Source: an uncultured Caryophanales bacterium (GTDB taxonomy: Bacteria > Bacillota_I > Bacilli_A > Izemoplasmatales > Hujiaoplasmataceae). From it: a stretch of 5,053 nt of DNA. A program made the position numbers and the translations under genes. The notes below the pieces were generated by a model. The model worked only from the letters and a program-made list of their open reading frames with translations. It did not search any database and was not told the origin of the DNA. The DNA is taken from positions 1 to 5,053 of the forward strand of contig CALGNF010000065.1 of assembly GCA_937958685.1 (NCBI GenBank), read 5' to 3'. Numbering within the stretch: position 1 is the first letter of the stretch; the number at the start of each line of letters is the position of its first letter. Shown here in pieces: positions 1 to 5,007 of this stretch.

Positions 1-47
1 GAGTTCGTATTCGGTGACTGGAGTTCAGACGTGTGCTCTTCCGATCT
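1..47. other. Untrimmed Illumina adapter (Read 2 / index side)
   Basis: Positions 14-47 match the Illumina TruSeq Read 2 (multiplexing) adapter, from GTGACTGGAGTTC at 14 to GCTCTTCCGATCT ending at 47. This is the end that joins the insert. Positions 1-13 lie where a sample index and the end of the flow-cell primer should be. An 8-base index at 6-13 would leave GAGTT where the primer ends in GAGAT, one mismatch, so this part is uncertain. Positions 1-9 (GAGTTCGTA) also recur at 54-62, which may be an assembly artefact. None of this stretch is genomic. An open frame beginning at the GTG at 33 starts inside the adapter and is not a gene. Confidence 0.96.
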
Positions 48-338
48 GAGATCGAGTTCGTAAATGATCTTGTTCTGCAGGCCCAAAGGGACGTCCTTGT
101 CGACGATCCTTCTTGCCAAGCCTTCCACGATCGCGGTTTTGCCGACACCGGGTTCGCCGATCAGCACCGGGTTGTTCTTGGTCTTGCGGCTCAAGATCTT
201 GATGATCCGGCGGATTTCCTCCTCGCGGCCGATCACGGGATCGATCTTCCCGCTTTTTACTTCCTTGATGATGTTGCGGCCGTATTTGTCGAGAAGTTCC
301 GGATCTTTGTCATAGTTTTCCGGCTCTTGATTGTTCAT
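48..338 (-). CDS. clpB: Clp/Hsp100 AAA+ ATPase, ClpB-like, N-terminal 97 residues (3' end cut by the insert end)
   Basis: An ATP-driven unfoldase of the Hsp100 family, which as a ClpB type would disaggregate heat-damaged proteins in the cytosol. The visible 97 residues hold the start of the first AAA+ domain: [12 protein letters not shown] (33-44), the linker segment [14 protein letters not shown], and Walker A GEPGVGKT at 61-68, running into KIIYELDL at the cut. Only about 32 residues precede DPVIGR, so the roughly 140-residue Clp N domain is absent and there is no room for the zinc-finger N terminus of ClpE. The start is the ATG at 338-336, which has AAGGAG nine bases upstream; an ATG at 347-345 abuts that site and is unlikely. 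The gene has a CIRCE operator and a consensus promoter, so it is probably HrcA-repressed and heat-inducible. Short ClpB forms under CIRCE control are known in Mollicutes, hence the symbol. ClpC or ClpL cannot be excluded without the middle region. The gene continues beyond position 48. Confidence 0.85.
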
Positions 339-347
339 CGATATCAT

Positions 348-353
348 CTCCTT
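348..353 (-). promoter_or_regulatory. Ribosome binding site of the clp gene
   Basis: AAGGAG on the minus strand lies nine bases before the ATG at 338-336. It touches the alternative ATG at 347-345 directly, which leaves no spacing for initiation there. This decides the start of the clp gene. Confidence 0.75.
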
Positions 354-366
354 ACTAGCCGTAACT

Positions 367-395
367 ATTATACTACCGCTCATTAGCACTGTCAA
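367..395 (-). promoter_or_regulatory. Consensus sigma-A/sigma-70 promoter of the clp gene
   Basis: On the minus strand, -35 TTGACA (395-390) and -10 TATAAT (372-367) are both perfect consensus hexamers separated by exactly 17 bp. Transcription should start near 360, which gives a leader of about 22 nt before the ATG at 338. The -35 hexamer lies inside the CIRCE operator, so HrcA binding should block polymerase directly. A promoter this strong only makes sense for a stress gene if it is tightly repressed. Confidence 0.9.
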
Positions 396-409
396 GGTTA
401 GAGTGCTAA
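383..409 (-). promoter_or_regulatory. CIRCE operator (HrcA binding site)
   Basis: On the plus strand the sequence reads TTAGCACTG (383-391), nine bases, then GAGTGCTAA (401-409). The CIRCE consensus is TTAGCACTC-N9-GAGTGCTAA, so the 9-base spacing is exact and 17 of 18 arm bases match. The single mismatch, G391, is the base that completes the TTGACA -35 hexamer on the other strand. CIRCE is the operator of the heat-shock repressor HrcA, found at groESL and dnaK operons and in some lineages at clp genes. No CtsR heptad repeat (GGTCAAA type) is seen here, so HrcA is the likely regulator. Confidence 0.93.
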
Positions 410-418
410 CAATGATGC

Positions 419-447
419 AAAAAGAAAGATAGAATCGCTTCTATCTT
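419..447 (-). terminator. Rho-independent terminator of the peroxiredoxin gene
   Basis: On the minus strand a 9-bp perfect stem (AAGATAGAA pairing with TTCTATCTT, plus-strand 426-434 and 439-447) closes a GCGA loop of the GNRA type and is followed by TCTTTTT (425-419). The stop codon TAA at 448-446 overlaps the base of the stem, so the gene and its terminator are fused with no spare bases. It separates bcp from the clp promoter, which begins about ten bases further on, and should keep clp expression dependent on its own CIRCE-regulated promoter. Confidence 0.88.
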
Positions 448-883
448 ATATTTCTTCAAGAATTGTGACGGCGTGGTTCTGGGCGCTGACACCGCGGTAT
501 TCCTTGATGATCTTGCCACGTTCATCGAGGATGAAGGTGCTGCGGTCGATTCCGAGGTACTTCTTGCCGTAGAGTGATTTCTCCTTGAGCACGGCAAAGG
601 CGTTGACGAGTTGTTCGTCGGTGTCGCTTAAAAGCAGCAGGTCGAGTCCGTGTTTCTGACAGAAACTCATGTGTGACTTGACCGTGTCGCGGGAAACACC
701 GATGATCTCGTAGCCGCGTTTTTGAAAATCCTGCCGCAGCATGGTGAAGTCCTTGGCCTCGGTTGTGCACCCGGGAGTGTCATCTTTGGGGTAGAAGTAA
801 AGCACTACTTTCTTGCCCTGAAAGTCGCGTAAGGCATGCTCCTTACCATCGCTGCCGGACAGTCTGATATCGAGATAATCCAT
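446..883 (-). CDS. bcp: Thioredoxin-dependent peroxiredoxin, PrxQ/Bcp family
   Basis: A 145-residue cytosolic thiol peroxidase that reduces hydrogen peroxide and organic hydroperoxides, normally with thioredoxin as reductant. The family signature is clear: FYPKDDTPGCTTEAKDF around the peroxidatic Cys39, GVSRDTVKSHMSF, LLSDTDEQLVNAF, and R114-ST-FILDERGKI. The length is usual for the family. Many Bcp proteins have the resolving cysteine five residues after the peroxidatic one; here that position is Lys44. The only other cysteine is Cys75, 36 residues downstream, which fits the PrxQ subtype that resolves through helix 3. The start at 883 is chosen because AGGAGG sits six bases before it; an in-frame ATG at 907 lies upstream of that site and would add eight residues. 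The gene has its own promoter facing away from lpdA and ends in a hairpin terminator. Confidence 0.95.
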   Translation of the reverse strand: MDYLDIRLSGSDGKEHALRDFQGKKVVLYFYPKDDTPGCTTEAKDFTMLRQDFQKRGYEIIGVSRDTVKSHMSFCQKHGLDLLLLSDTDEQLVNAFAVLKEKSLYGKKYLGIDRSTFILDERGKIIKEYRGVSAQNHAVTILEEI

Positions 884-889
884 AATTGG

Positions 890-895
890 CCTCCT
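890..895 (-). promoter_or_regulatory. Ribosome binding site deciding the bcp start
   Basis: AGGAGG on the minus strand lies six bases before the ATG at 883-881. It is inside the frame that would be coding if the ATG at 907 were used, so it favours the shorter protein starting MDYLDIRLS. Confidence 0.85.
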
Positions 896-913
896 GATTG
901 GTTTCATGACTAT

Positions 914-942
914 ATTTTATCAATTTGCGACGGATTTCTCAA
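914..942 (-). promoter_or_regulatory. Promoter of bcp
   Basis: On the minus strand, -35 TTGAGA (942-937) and -10 TAAAAT (919-914) each differ from consensus by one base and are separated by 17 bp. Transcription would start near 907, giving a short leader with the AGGAGG site at 895-890. This start point would exclude or barely include the ATG at 907, again supporting the 883 start. Confidence 0.7.
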
Positions 943-966
943 GCGATCTGCATTGATGTGATCGGG

Positions 967-995
967 TTGTCAGACCGCGGGAAAAATGGTATAAT
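967..995 (+). promoter_or_regulatory. Promoter of lpdA
   Basis: -35 TTGTCA (967-972) and a perfect -10 TATAAT (990-995) are separated by 17 bp. Transcription would begin about 1002, roughly 27 nt before the ATG at 1029. It diverges from the bcp promoter; the two -35 elements are 24 bp apart, close enough for one regulator to affect both. Confidence 0.82.
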
Positions 996-1017
996 CATTG
1001 ATAACGAATACCGTTGC

Positions 1018-1023
1018 AGGAGG
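1018..1023 (+). promoter_or_regulatory. Ribosome binding site deciding the lpdA start
   Basis: AGGAGG sits five bases before the ATG at 1029. An upstream in-frame TTG at 1014 precedes this site, so initiation there is improbable. Confidence 0.85.
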
Positions 1024-1028
1024 CCATC

Positions 1029-2438
1029 ATGAACCGTGAAACCCTGAATACCGACCTATTGATCATTGGCGCCGGACCCGGCGGCTACGTTGCCGCGATT
1101 TATGCGGCGAGGAAGGGCTTGGATGTTGTCCTGGTCGACAGGCAATACCTGGGAGGAACCTGTCTCAACGTCGGCTGCATTCCCACCAAGGCGCTCGTCA
1201 AGGCCGCCGATCTCTATCTGGAGATGCGGGAGGCCCACAAATTCGGCCTCAAAGCCGAAAGCGTCACCTTCGATCTTGGGGAGATCATCGACCGCAAGGA
1301 TGCTGTGACGAGCACGCTCGTCGGCGGGATCATGACATTGCTGGATAAAAACAAGGTCCGCTTCCTCAAGGGCAGTTGTGAGTTCACCGGGACAAAGACG
1401 GCTCGCATCGACCAGGGAGACAAGCAAGTCGATGTTGGGTTCAAGAACGCCATCATCGCCACCGGCAGCAAGACAAAACACTTGCCGATTCCCGGAACCG
1501 ATCTCGATCTTGTCTATGATTCCGACAAATTGCTCGCCAACAAAATCCTGCCAAAGACGCTCGTTGTGATTGGTGGCGGCATCATCGGCATGGAGTTCGC
1601 CTTCGTCTATGGACGGATGGGTGTCAACGTCCAGGTGATCGAGTTCTTGCCGCAGATCTTGCCCTCGCTCGACAAGGATCTCAGCCAGCGCCTGCATCGC
1701 TATGCGAAACAGGCGAACATCACGATCACGACCGGGGCCAAGGTCACCGGAATCGCCCGCAATGAGGCCGGCCAGGCAGTGGTCACCTACATTCACAAAG
1801 ACGAGGAAAAGCATGCGGAAGGCGATCTTGTTCTCGAGGCGGTGGGGCGCGGACCGGTCATAGAGGGTCTGCAACTGGAAAAAGCTGGGATCATCCGCGA
1901 CCGGCAAAACGCGATCACAGTCGATCGGAGGATGCGGACGAACGTTCCCGGCATCTATGCGATCGGTGATGTCACCAACATCATGCAACTTGCGCATGTG
2001 GCTAGCCACCAGGCGATCGTCGCGGTCGACAACATCGTCGGAACCGCCAAAGAAATGGATTATCAAGCGGTCCCGAGCGTGATCTTCACAGCGCCGCAGA
2101 TCGCAACAATCGGAAAAAACGAAAACGACTTGCAGGCGGGAAATGTTCCATATACCATCACCAAGGTTCCCTTTGCCGCCAATGGCAAGGCGCTGATCAT
2201 GGACAACAGCCAAGGTTTCATCAAGCTGCTGGCCGATCCGGATACCGGAACGCTTCTGGGCGCCGCTGTCTTCGGGGGCGATGCCGAAACGCTGATCGCG
2301 CCACTCACCGTGGCGATGCAAAGCGGCATGACGGCCTCCGAACTCAAAGAAACGATTTTCGCCCATCCGACGATGGCGGAGCTAGTCCACGAGGGGGCTA
2401 TGGGTCTCTTGGGCGAAGCGATCCATTACTTGGGATGA
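1029..2438 (+). CDS. lpdA: Dihydrolipoamide dehydrogenase (flavin disulfide oxidoreductase)
   Basis: A 469-residue FAD enzyme that reoxidises dihydrolipoyl groups with NAD+, as the E3 component of 2-oxo-acid dehydrogenase complexes or the L-protein of glycine cleavage. Motifs in order: FAD-binding GAGPGG (14-19), the redox disulfide GGTCLNVGCIPTK with Cys45 and Cys50, the NAD-binding GGGIIG (182-187), the second FAD motif YAIGDV (310-315), and the C-terminal HPTMAE with the His446/Glu451 pair that acts as general base across the dimer. The Cys spacing and HPT-x-x-E ending separate it from mercuric and glutathione reductases, which have other C-terminal signatures. It has no fused lipoyl domain. 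No E1, E2 or lipoate genes adjoin it; it stands alone, divergent from bcp, with its own promoter and a possible terminator. It may therefore serve several complexes, or supply electrons to thiol systems, but the latter is inference. Confidence 0.95.
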   Translation: MNRETLNTDLLIIGAGPGGYVAAIYAARKGLDVVLVDRQYLGGTCLNVGCIPTKALVKAADLYLEMREAHKFGLKAESVTFDLGEIIDRKDAVTSTLVGGIMTLLDKNKVRFLKGSCEFTGTKTARIDQGDKQVDVGFKNAIIATGSKTKHLPIPGTDLDLVYDSDKLLANKILPKTLVVIGGGIIGMEFAFVYGRMGVNVQVIEFLPQILPSLDKDLSQRLHRYAKQANITITTGAKVTGIARNEAGQAVVTYIHKDEEKHAEGDLVLEAVGRGPVIEGLQLEKAGIIRDRQNAITVDRRMRTNVPGIYAIGDVTNIMQLAHVASHQAIVAVDNIVGTAKEMDYQAVPSVIFTAPQIATIGKNENDLQAGNVPYTITKVPFAANGKALIMDNSQGFIKLLADPDTGTLLGAAVFGGDAETLIAPLTVAMQSGMTASELKETIFAHPTMAELVHEGAMGLLGEAIHYLG

Positions 2439-2454
2439 CCTGAATAACCGACGC

Positions 2455-2478
2455 GAAGTTTCCCAACCTGGGGACTTC
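2455..2478 (+). terminator. Possible weak terminator after lpdA
   Basis: GAAGTTTCC (2455-2463) can pair with GGGGACTTC (2470-2478), nine pairs of which two are G-T wobbles, around a 6-base loop. No proper T-run follows, only TTTGGTT from 2484, so it may be a weak terminator, a pause site or a chance hairpin. It lies between the lpdA stop and the next promoter, the expected place. Confidence 0.35.
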
Positions 2479-2488
2479 CTGCGTTTGG

Positions 2489-2517
2489 TTGACTTTGAGT
2501 GACTGCTATACTATAAT
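2489..2517 (+). promoter_or_regulatory. Promoter of the desulfurase-thioredoxin-CcdA operon
   Basis: -35 TTGACT (2489-2494) and a perfect -10 TATAAT (2512-2517) are separated by 17 bp. Transcription should start near 2524, about 27 nt before the first ATG. No further promoter is evident inside the operon, where the genes overlap. TGACT occurs at 2490 and again at 2500, one helical turn apart, over the -35 region; this might be a binding site but could be chance. Confidence 0.85.
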
Positions 2518-2540
2518 GATGCTGACGGTTATTGCCCAGG

Positions 2541-2545
2541 GGAGG
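2541..2545 (+). promoter_or_regulatory. Ribosome binding site of the cysteine desulfurase
   Basis: GGAGG, within AGGGGAGGAA, lies five bases before the ATG at 2551 and supports that start. Confidence 0.8.
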
Positions 2546-2550
2546 AACCG

Positions 2551-3654
2551 ATGGTTTATCTCGATTATTCAGCCACCACCCCGTGCGATGAGCGCGTCCT
2601 CAAGCGCTTTGTCGAATCCTCAAGACACCATATCGCCAATCCCAACTCCGGACATCCGCTCGGGGTAGTTGCGCATACCCTGCTGGCGGAAACCGCCCAA
2701 AGCATCGCCCGCGACCTCGCATGTCCCGAAAGCGAGGTCGTCTTCACAAGCGGCGCCACCGAGGCGAACAACCTGGCGATCCGGGGTCTAAAACGCCCGC
2801 AAAACGCCCACGCGATCACAACAGTCTTCGAGCATCCCTCCGTCACCGCCTGTTTCACCGAACTGCAGAAGACGGGGGTGCAGGTTGAGTTCGCGAAGAC
2901 CGATGCAAATGGTGTCATCGATATCGACGCCCTGGAGCGACAGATCACGCCAAGCACCTATCTTGTATCCATCGGCGCCGTCAATTCCGAAATCGGACTT
3001 GTCCAGGACTTGGGCGCCATCAAGAGGCTTCTGTCACTCCACCCCCATATCACTTTTCACGCGGACATCACCCAGGCCCTTGGAAAGATGCCCTTGTCGG
3101 CGCCGTTGCCCGATCTCGTCAGCTTCTCCGCGCACAAGATCCATGGCCTCAAAGGCGTCGGCGCGTTGATCAAACCGCAAGCGCTCGAGCTTCAGCGCGT
3201 TCTCGTTGGCGGCAACAGCTTCAATGCTTCCCGTCCGGGCACCCCCAGCCTGCCGCTTGCCGTCTCGCTGGCCGAAGCCGTGAGGCTCGCCACCAAGGAA
3301 CTTGAGGATCGCCGGGAAAAAGTGATCGGTCTTTATCGCTATCTCCGGGCCAAACTGGCGGGAGTGCCCGGGATTCACATCAACAGTAACGACCACTGCC
3401 TGCCTCAAATTGTCAATCTCAGTGTGGCAAAGCTGCCTTCGACCGCCATCAGGGATGCCTTGGGCGAGCAGGGTATCTATGTTTCCACCCAAACCGCCTG
3501 TGCCAGCGACATCGGCTTCTCCCAAGCGGTATTCCGTTTCACCGGCAGCGAGGACCTGGCCAAGTCGGCAATCAGGATCTCCCTATCTCACCTATCGACC
3601 GCGCGGGAGATCGATGCGCTTTGCACCGCTCTCGAAAGGCTGGTGCAAGGATGA
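2551..3654 (+). CDS. Cysteine desulfurase, NifS/IscS type (class V aminotransferase fold)
   Basis: A 367-residue PLP enzyme that converts cysteine to alanine and holds the sulfur as a persulfide for iron-sulfur clusters or thiolated tRNA. Landmarks in order: VYLDYSATTP (2-11), NPNSGHPLG, the cofactor loop FTSGATEANN, His95 in FEHPSV, GAVNSEIGLVQ, Asp172 and Gln175 in HADITQALGK, and the PLP lysine Lys196 in SFSAHKIHG. The RPGTPSLPLAVSLAEA segment follows, then the active-site Cys317 in STQTACASD on a long mobile loop, and SAIRISLSHL near the end. All catalytic residues are present. The long Cys loop places it in group I (NifS/IscS), not the SufS group, which has RxGHHCA. It is slightly shorter than E. 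coli IscS. No IscU/NifU or SufU scaffold adjoins it. It is the first gene of the operon and its stop overlaps the start of the small thioredoxin (ATGA, 3651-3654), so the two are probably translationally coupled. The exact physiological role is not settled by sequence. Confidence 0.93.
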   Translation: MVYLDYSATTPCDERVLKRFVESSRHHIANPNSGHPLGVVAHTLLAETAQSIARDLACPESEVVFTSGATEANNLAIRGLKRPQNAHAITTVFEHPSVTACFTELQKTGVQVEFAKTDANGVIDIDALERQITPSTYLVSIGAVNSEIGLVQDLGAIKRLLSLHPHITFHADITQALGKMPLSAPLPDLVSFSAHKIHGLKGVGALIKPQALELQRVLVGGNSFNASRPGTPSLPLAVSLAEAVRLATKELEDRREKVIGLYRYLRAKLAGVPGIHINSNDHCLPQIVNLSVAKLPSTAIRDALGEQGIYVSTQTACASDIGFSQAVFRFTGSEDLAKSAIRISLSHLSTAREIDALCTALERLVQG

Positions 3655-3914
3655 AAATCATCTTCATCACCGCTTCCTGGTGTCCGAGCTGTCTCCTGAT
3701 GCGCGCGCGTCTTGGCAAACTCCTGGAAGGCGCCACCGGCATCGAGGTAGAAGAAGTGGATATCGACGAGAACGGAGCAACGGCCGACGCTTATGCGCCG
3801 GGAAAAATCCTCCCGGTGACCATCTTCATCGCCAAAGACGGACGACAACAGCGTCTTATCGGCGAAACATCCGTGAACAACCTTGCTCGGGCGCTACGGG
3901 AGTCAACCATATGA
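3651..3914 (+). CDS. Small cytoplasmic thioredoxin-like protein (CPSC)
   Basis: An 87-residue protein with a reduced thioredoxin/glutaredoxin fold: strand KIIFITAS, redox motif WCPSC with Cys11 and Cys14, helix with LLMRARLGKLL, strand IEVEEVDID, the cis-proline Pro55 in KILPVTIFI, then strand and helix to the end. It lacks the first strand and helix of the standard thioredoxin of about 105 residues, as do small archaeal and bacterial glutaredoxin-like thioredoxins. There is no signal peptide, so it should be cytosolic. The start is the ATG at 3651 inside the desulfurase stop; an upstream in-frame start at 3621 would lie well within the desulfurase gene. Its own stop overlaps the next start (ATGA, 3911-3914). 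The position between a desulfurase and a CcdA-like membrane protein suggests it carries electrons to the membrane protein, or handles persulfide from the desulfurase. Both are inference. Confidence 0.88.
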   Translation: MKIIFITASWCPSCLLMRARLGKLLEGATGIEVEEVDIDENGATADAYAPGKILPVTIFIAKDGRQQRLIGETSVNNLARALRESTI

Positions 3915-5007
3915 AAAGCCTCAAAGCGCTTCTAGCCCTTGCGCTTTTTCTCGTCTTGATCATTCCGGCCCCACTCCATGCCAATGCGGAAGAGACGGTC
4001 GCGATCCATTTTTTTTATGATGAGATCTGCACCCACTGCCAAGAAGCGGGGATCTTTCTCGAGACCTTGGAACGCGACTTCACCAACATCGTCATCCACC
4101 GCTATGATGTCGGCAAAGATCCTGAAGCCGTAGCCCTTTTTGGCGAAGTCAGGGCTGTTTTCGACAAGCGGATGGCGCTCACGCCCTTCATCGTCATCGG
4201 CGGTGCGGCTCTGGTTGGCTTCGGCCCTCAGACCGAAGCCGACATCATCAATTTGATCGGGCGCTACACCGCTGAGGCTCATGTCGATGTTGTCCGAAAA
4301 CTCATCGACGGCATCGCGGTGCTGCCAGAAGACATCGAATCCGTCAGATTCGCTCCCGGCGACTATGTCAAGCTACCCCTGATTGGCGAGGTTCCCATCG
4401 ACGAACTCTCGCTCTTTGTCGGCGCCGTGGTCATCGGGTTCGTCGATGGGTTCAACCCGTGTGCGATGTGGATTCTGCTCTTTCTGATCACGATGCTCTT
4501 CAACATGAAGAACAAAGCGCGGATGTGGCTGCTCGGTCTGACTTTTCTCATGACTTCCGCCTTTGTGTACTTTCTGATCATGGCTGCCTGGCTCAATGTC
4601 GCCCTGACGATCGCCGGAATCACCTGGATCAGGATTCTGATCGGCGTCTTTGCGCTTGGCTTCGGCCTCACCGCCGTCATCCGGCATCTCTTGCGCGCCA
4701 GAACCGAAGCCGATGGTTGCGAGGTCGCCGATGGCGGCCAAAGACGCAAGATCATGGACCGAATCCGGGCGTTGGTCAGCGAAAAGAGCCTGCCGCTCGC
4801 GTTGCTGGGCATCATCATCCTGGCTATTTCCGTCAATCTGCTCGAACTGGCCTGTTCCGCGGGGTTGCCACTGCTCTACACCCAGATCCTCGCCTACAAC
4901 GAACTGCCGATTTCCCTGTATTACCTGTACATCCTCGTCTATGTTTTCTTCTTTCTGATCGACGATCTTGCCGTCTTCTTCATCGCCATGTTCACCCTCC
5001 GCCTCAC
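3911..5007 (+). CDS. Exported thioredoxin-like domain fused to a CcdA/DsbD-like transmembrane domain (3' end cut)
   Basis: A likely transmembrane thiol-electron carrier of which 365 whole codons are visible. Residues 1-26 form a signal peptide (MKSLK, a hydrophobic core, cleavage near AHA/ANA). Residues 29-130 are a thioredoxin-like domain with Cys40-Thr-His-Cys43 and a cis-proline at Thr91-Pro92, predicted outside the membrane. Membrane segments lie at about 167-197 (with FNPCAMW, Cys184), 205-228, 232-257, 295-325 (with LELACSAGLP, Cys315) and 335-361. Cys184 and Cys315 occupy the pseudo-symmetric positions of the redox pair of CcdA/DsbD. Basic loops NMKNKAR and RRKIMDRIR place both connecting loops in the cytosol, and the second carries a further Cys270. 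The start at 3911 overlaps the previous stop and is preferred over the open frame reaching back to 3410, which lies within the two upstream genes. After 5007 the frame runs into adapter (DRKSVV and a TAG), so the true end, probably one more helix, is missing. Confidence 0.88.

Noticed and set aside
33..386. Plus-strand open frame at the left end
   Set aside because: Its first codon lies in adapter and the rest is antisense to the clp gene and its promoter.
355..420. CtsR operator for the clp gene
   Set aside because: I looked for tandem GGTCAAA-type heptads around the promoter and found none; the site is a clear CIRCE instead.
884..907. Longer bcp product from the ATG at 907
   Set aside because: The AGGAGG site at 895-890 lies downstream of this ATG and is well placed for 883; the extra residues MKPIRRPI are not part of the family fold.
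986..1004. PerR box over the lpdA promoter
   Set aside because: The first half-site is close to the consensus but the second half-site matches at only about four of seven positions, so the resemblance probably comes from the TATAAT hexamer.
1014..1028. lpdA start at the TTG at 1014
   Set aside because: It lies before the AGGAGG site (1018-1023) that serves the ATG at 1029, and it would have no ribosome site of its own.
1056..2366. Long (436-codon) open frame on the minus strand opposite lpdA
   Set aside because: It is a shadow of the strongly biased codon use of lpdA. The translation is rich in Asp, His and Arg with no recognisable domain, and lpdA itself carries every family motif.
3034..3525. 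163-codon minus-strand open frame opposite the cysteine desulfurase
   Set aside because: It lies wholly within a gene with all catalytic residues intact, has no ribosome site or domain, and mirrors the desulfurase codons.
3410..3910. N-terminal extension of the CcdA-like protein by 167 residues
   Set aside because: The extra frame covers the end of the desulfurase and the whole small thioredoxin gene; the ATG at 3911 starts a proper signal peptide and overlaps the previous stop in the same way as the other junction.
48..5007. tRNA or rRNA genes, CRISPR arrays, insertion sequences or phage features
   Set aside because: None seen: no cloverleaf-like or ribosomal RNA segments, no regularly spaced repeats, no transposase or integrase motifs, and genes fill almost all of the insert. 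No gene-free gap exceeds about 150 bases.
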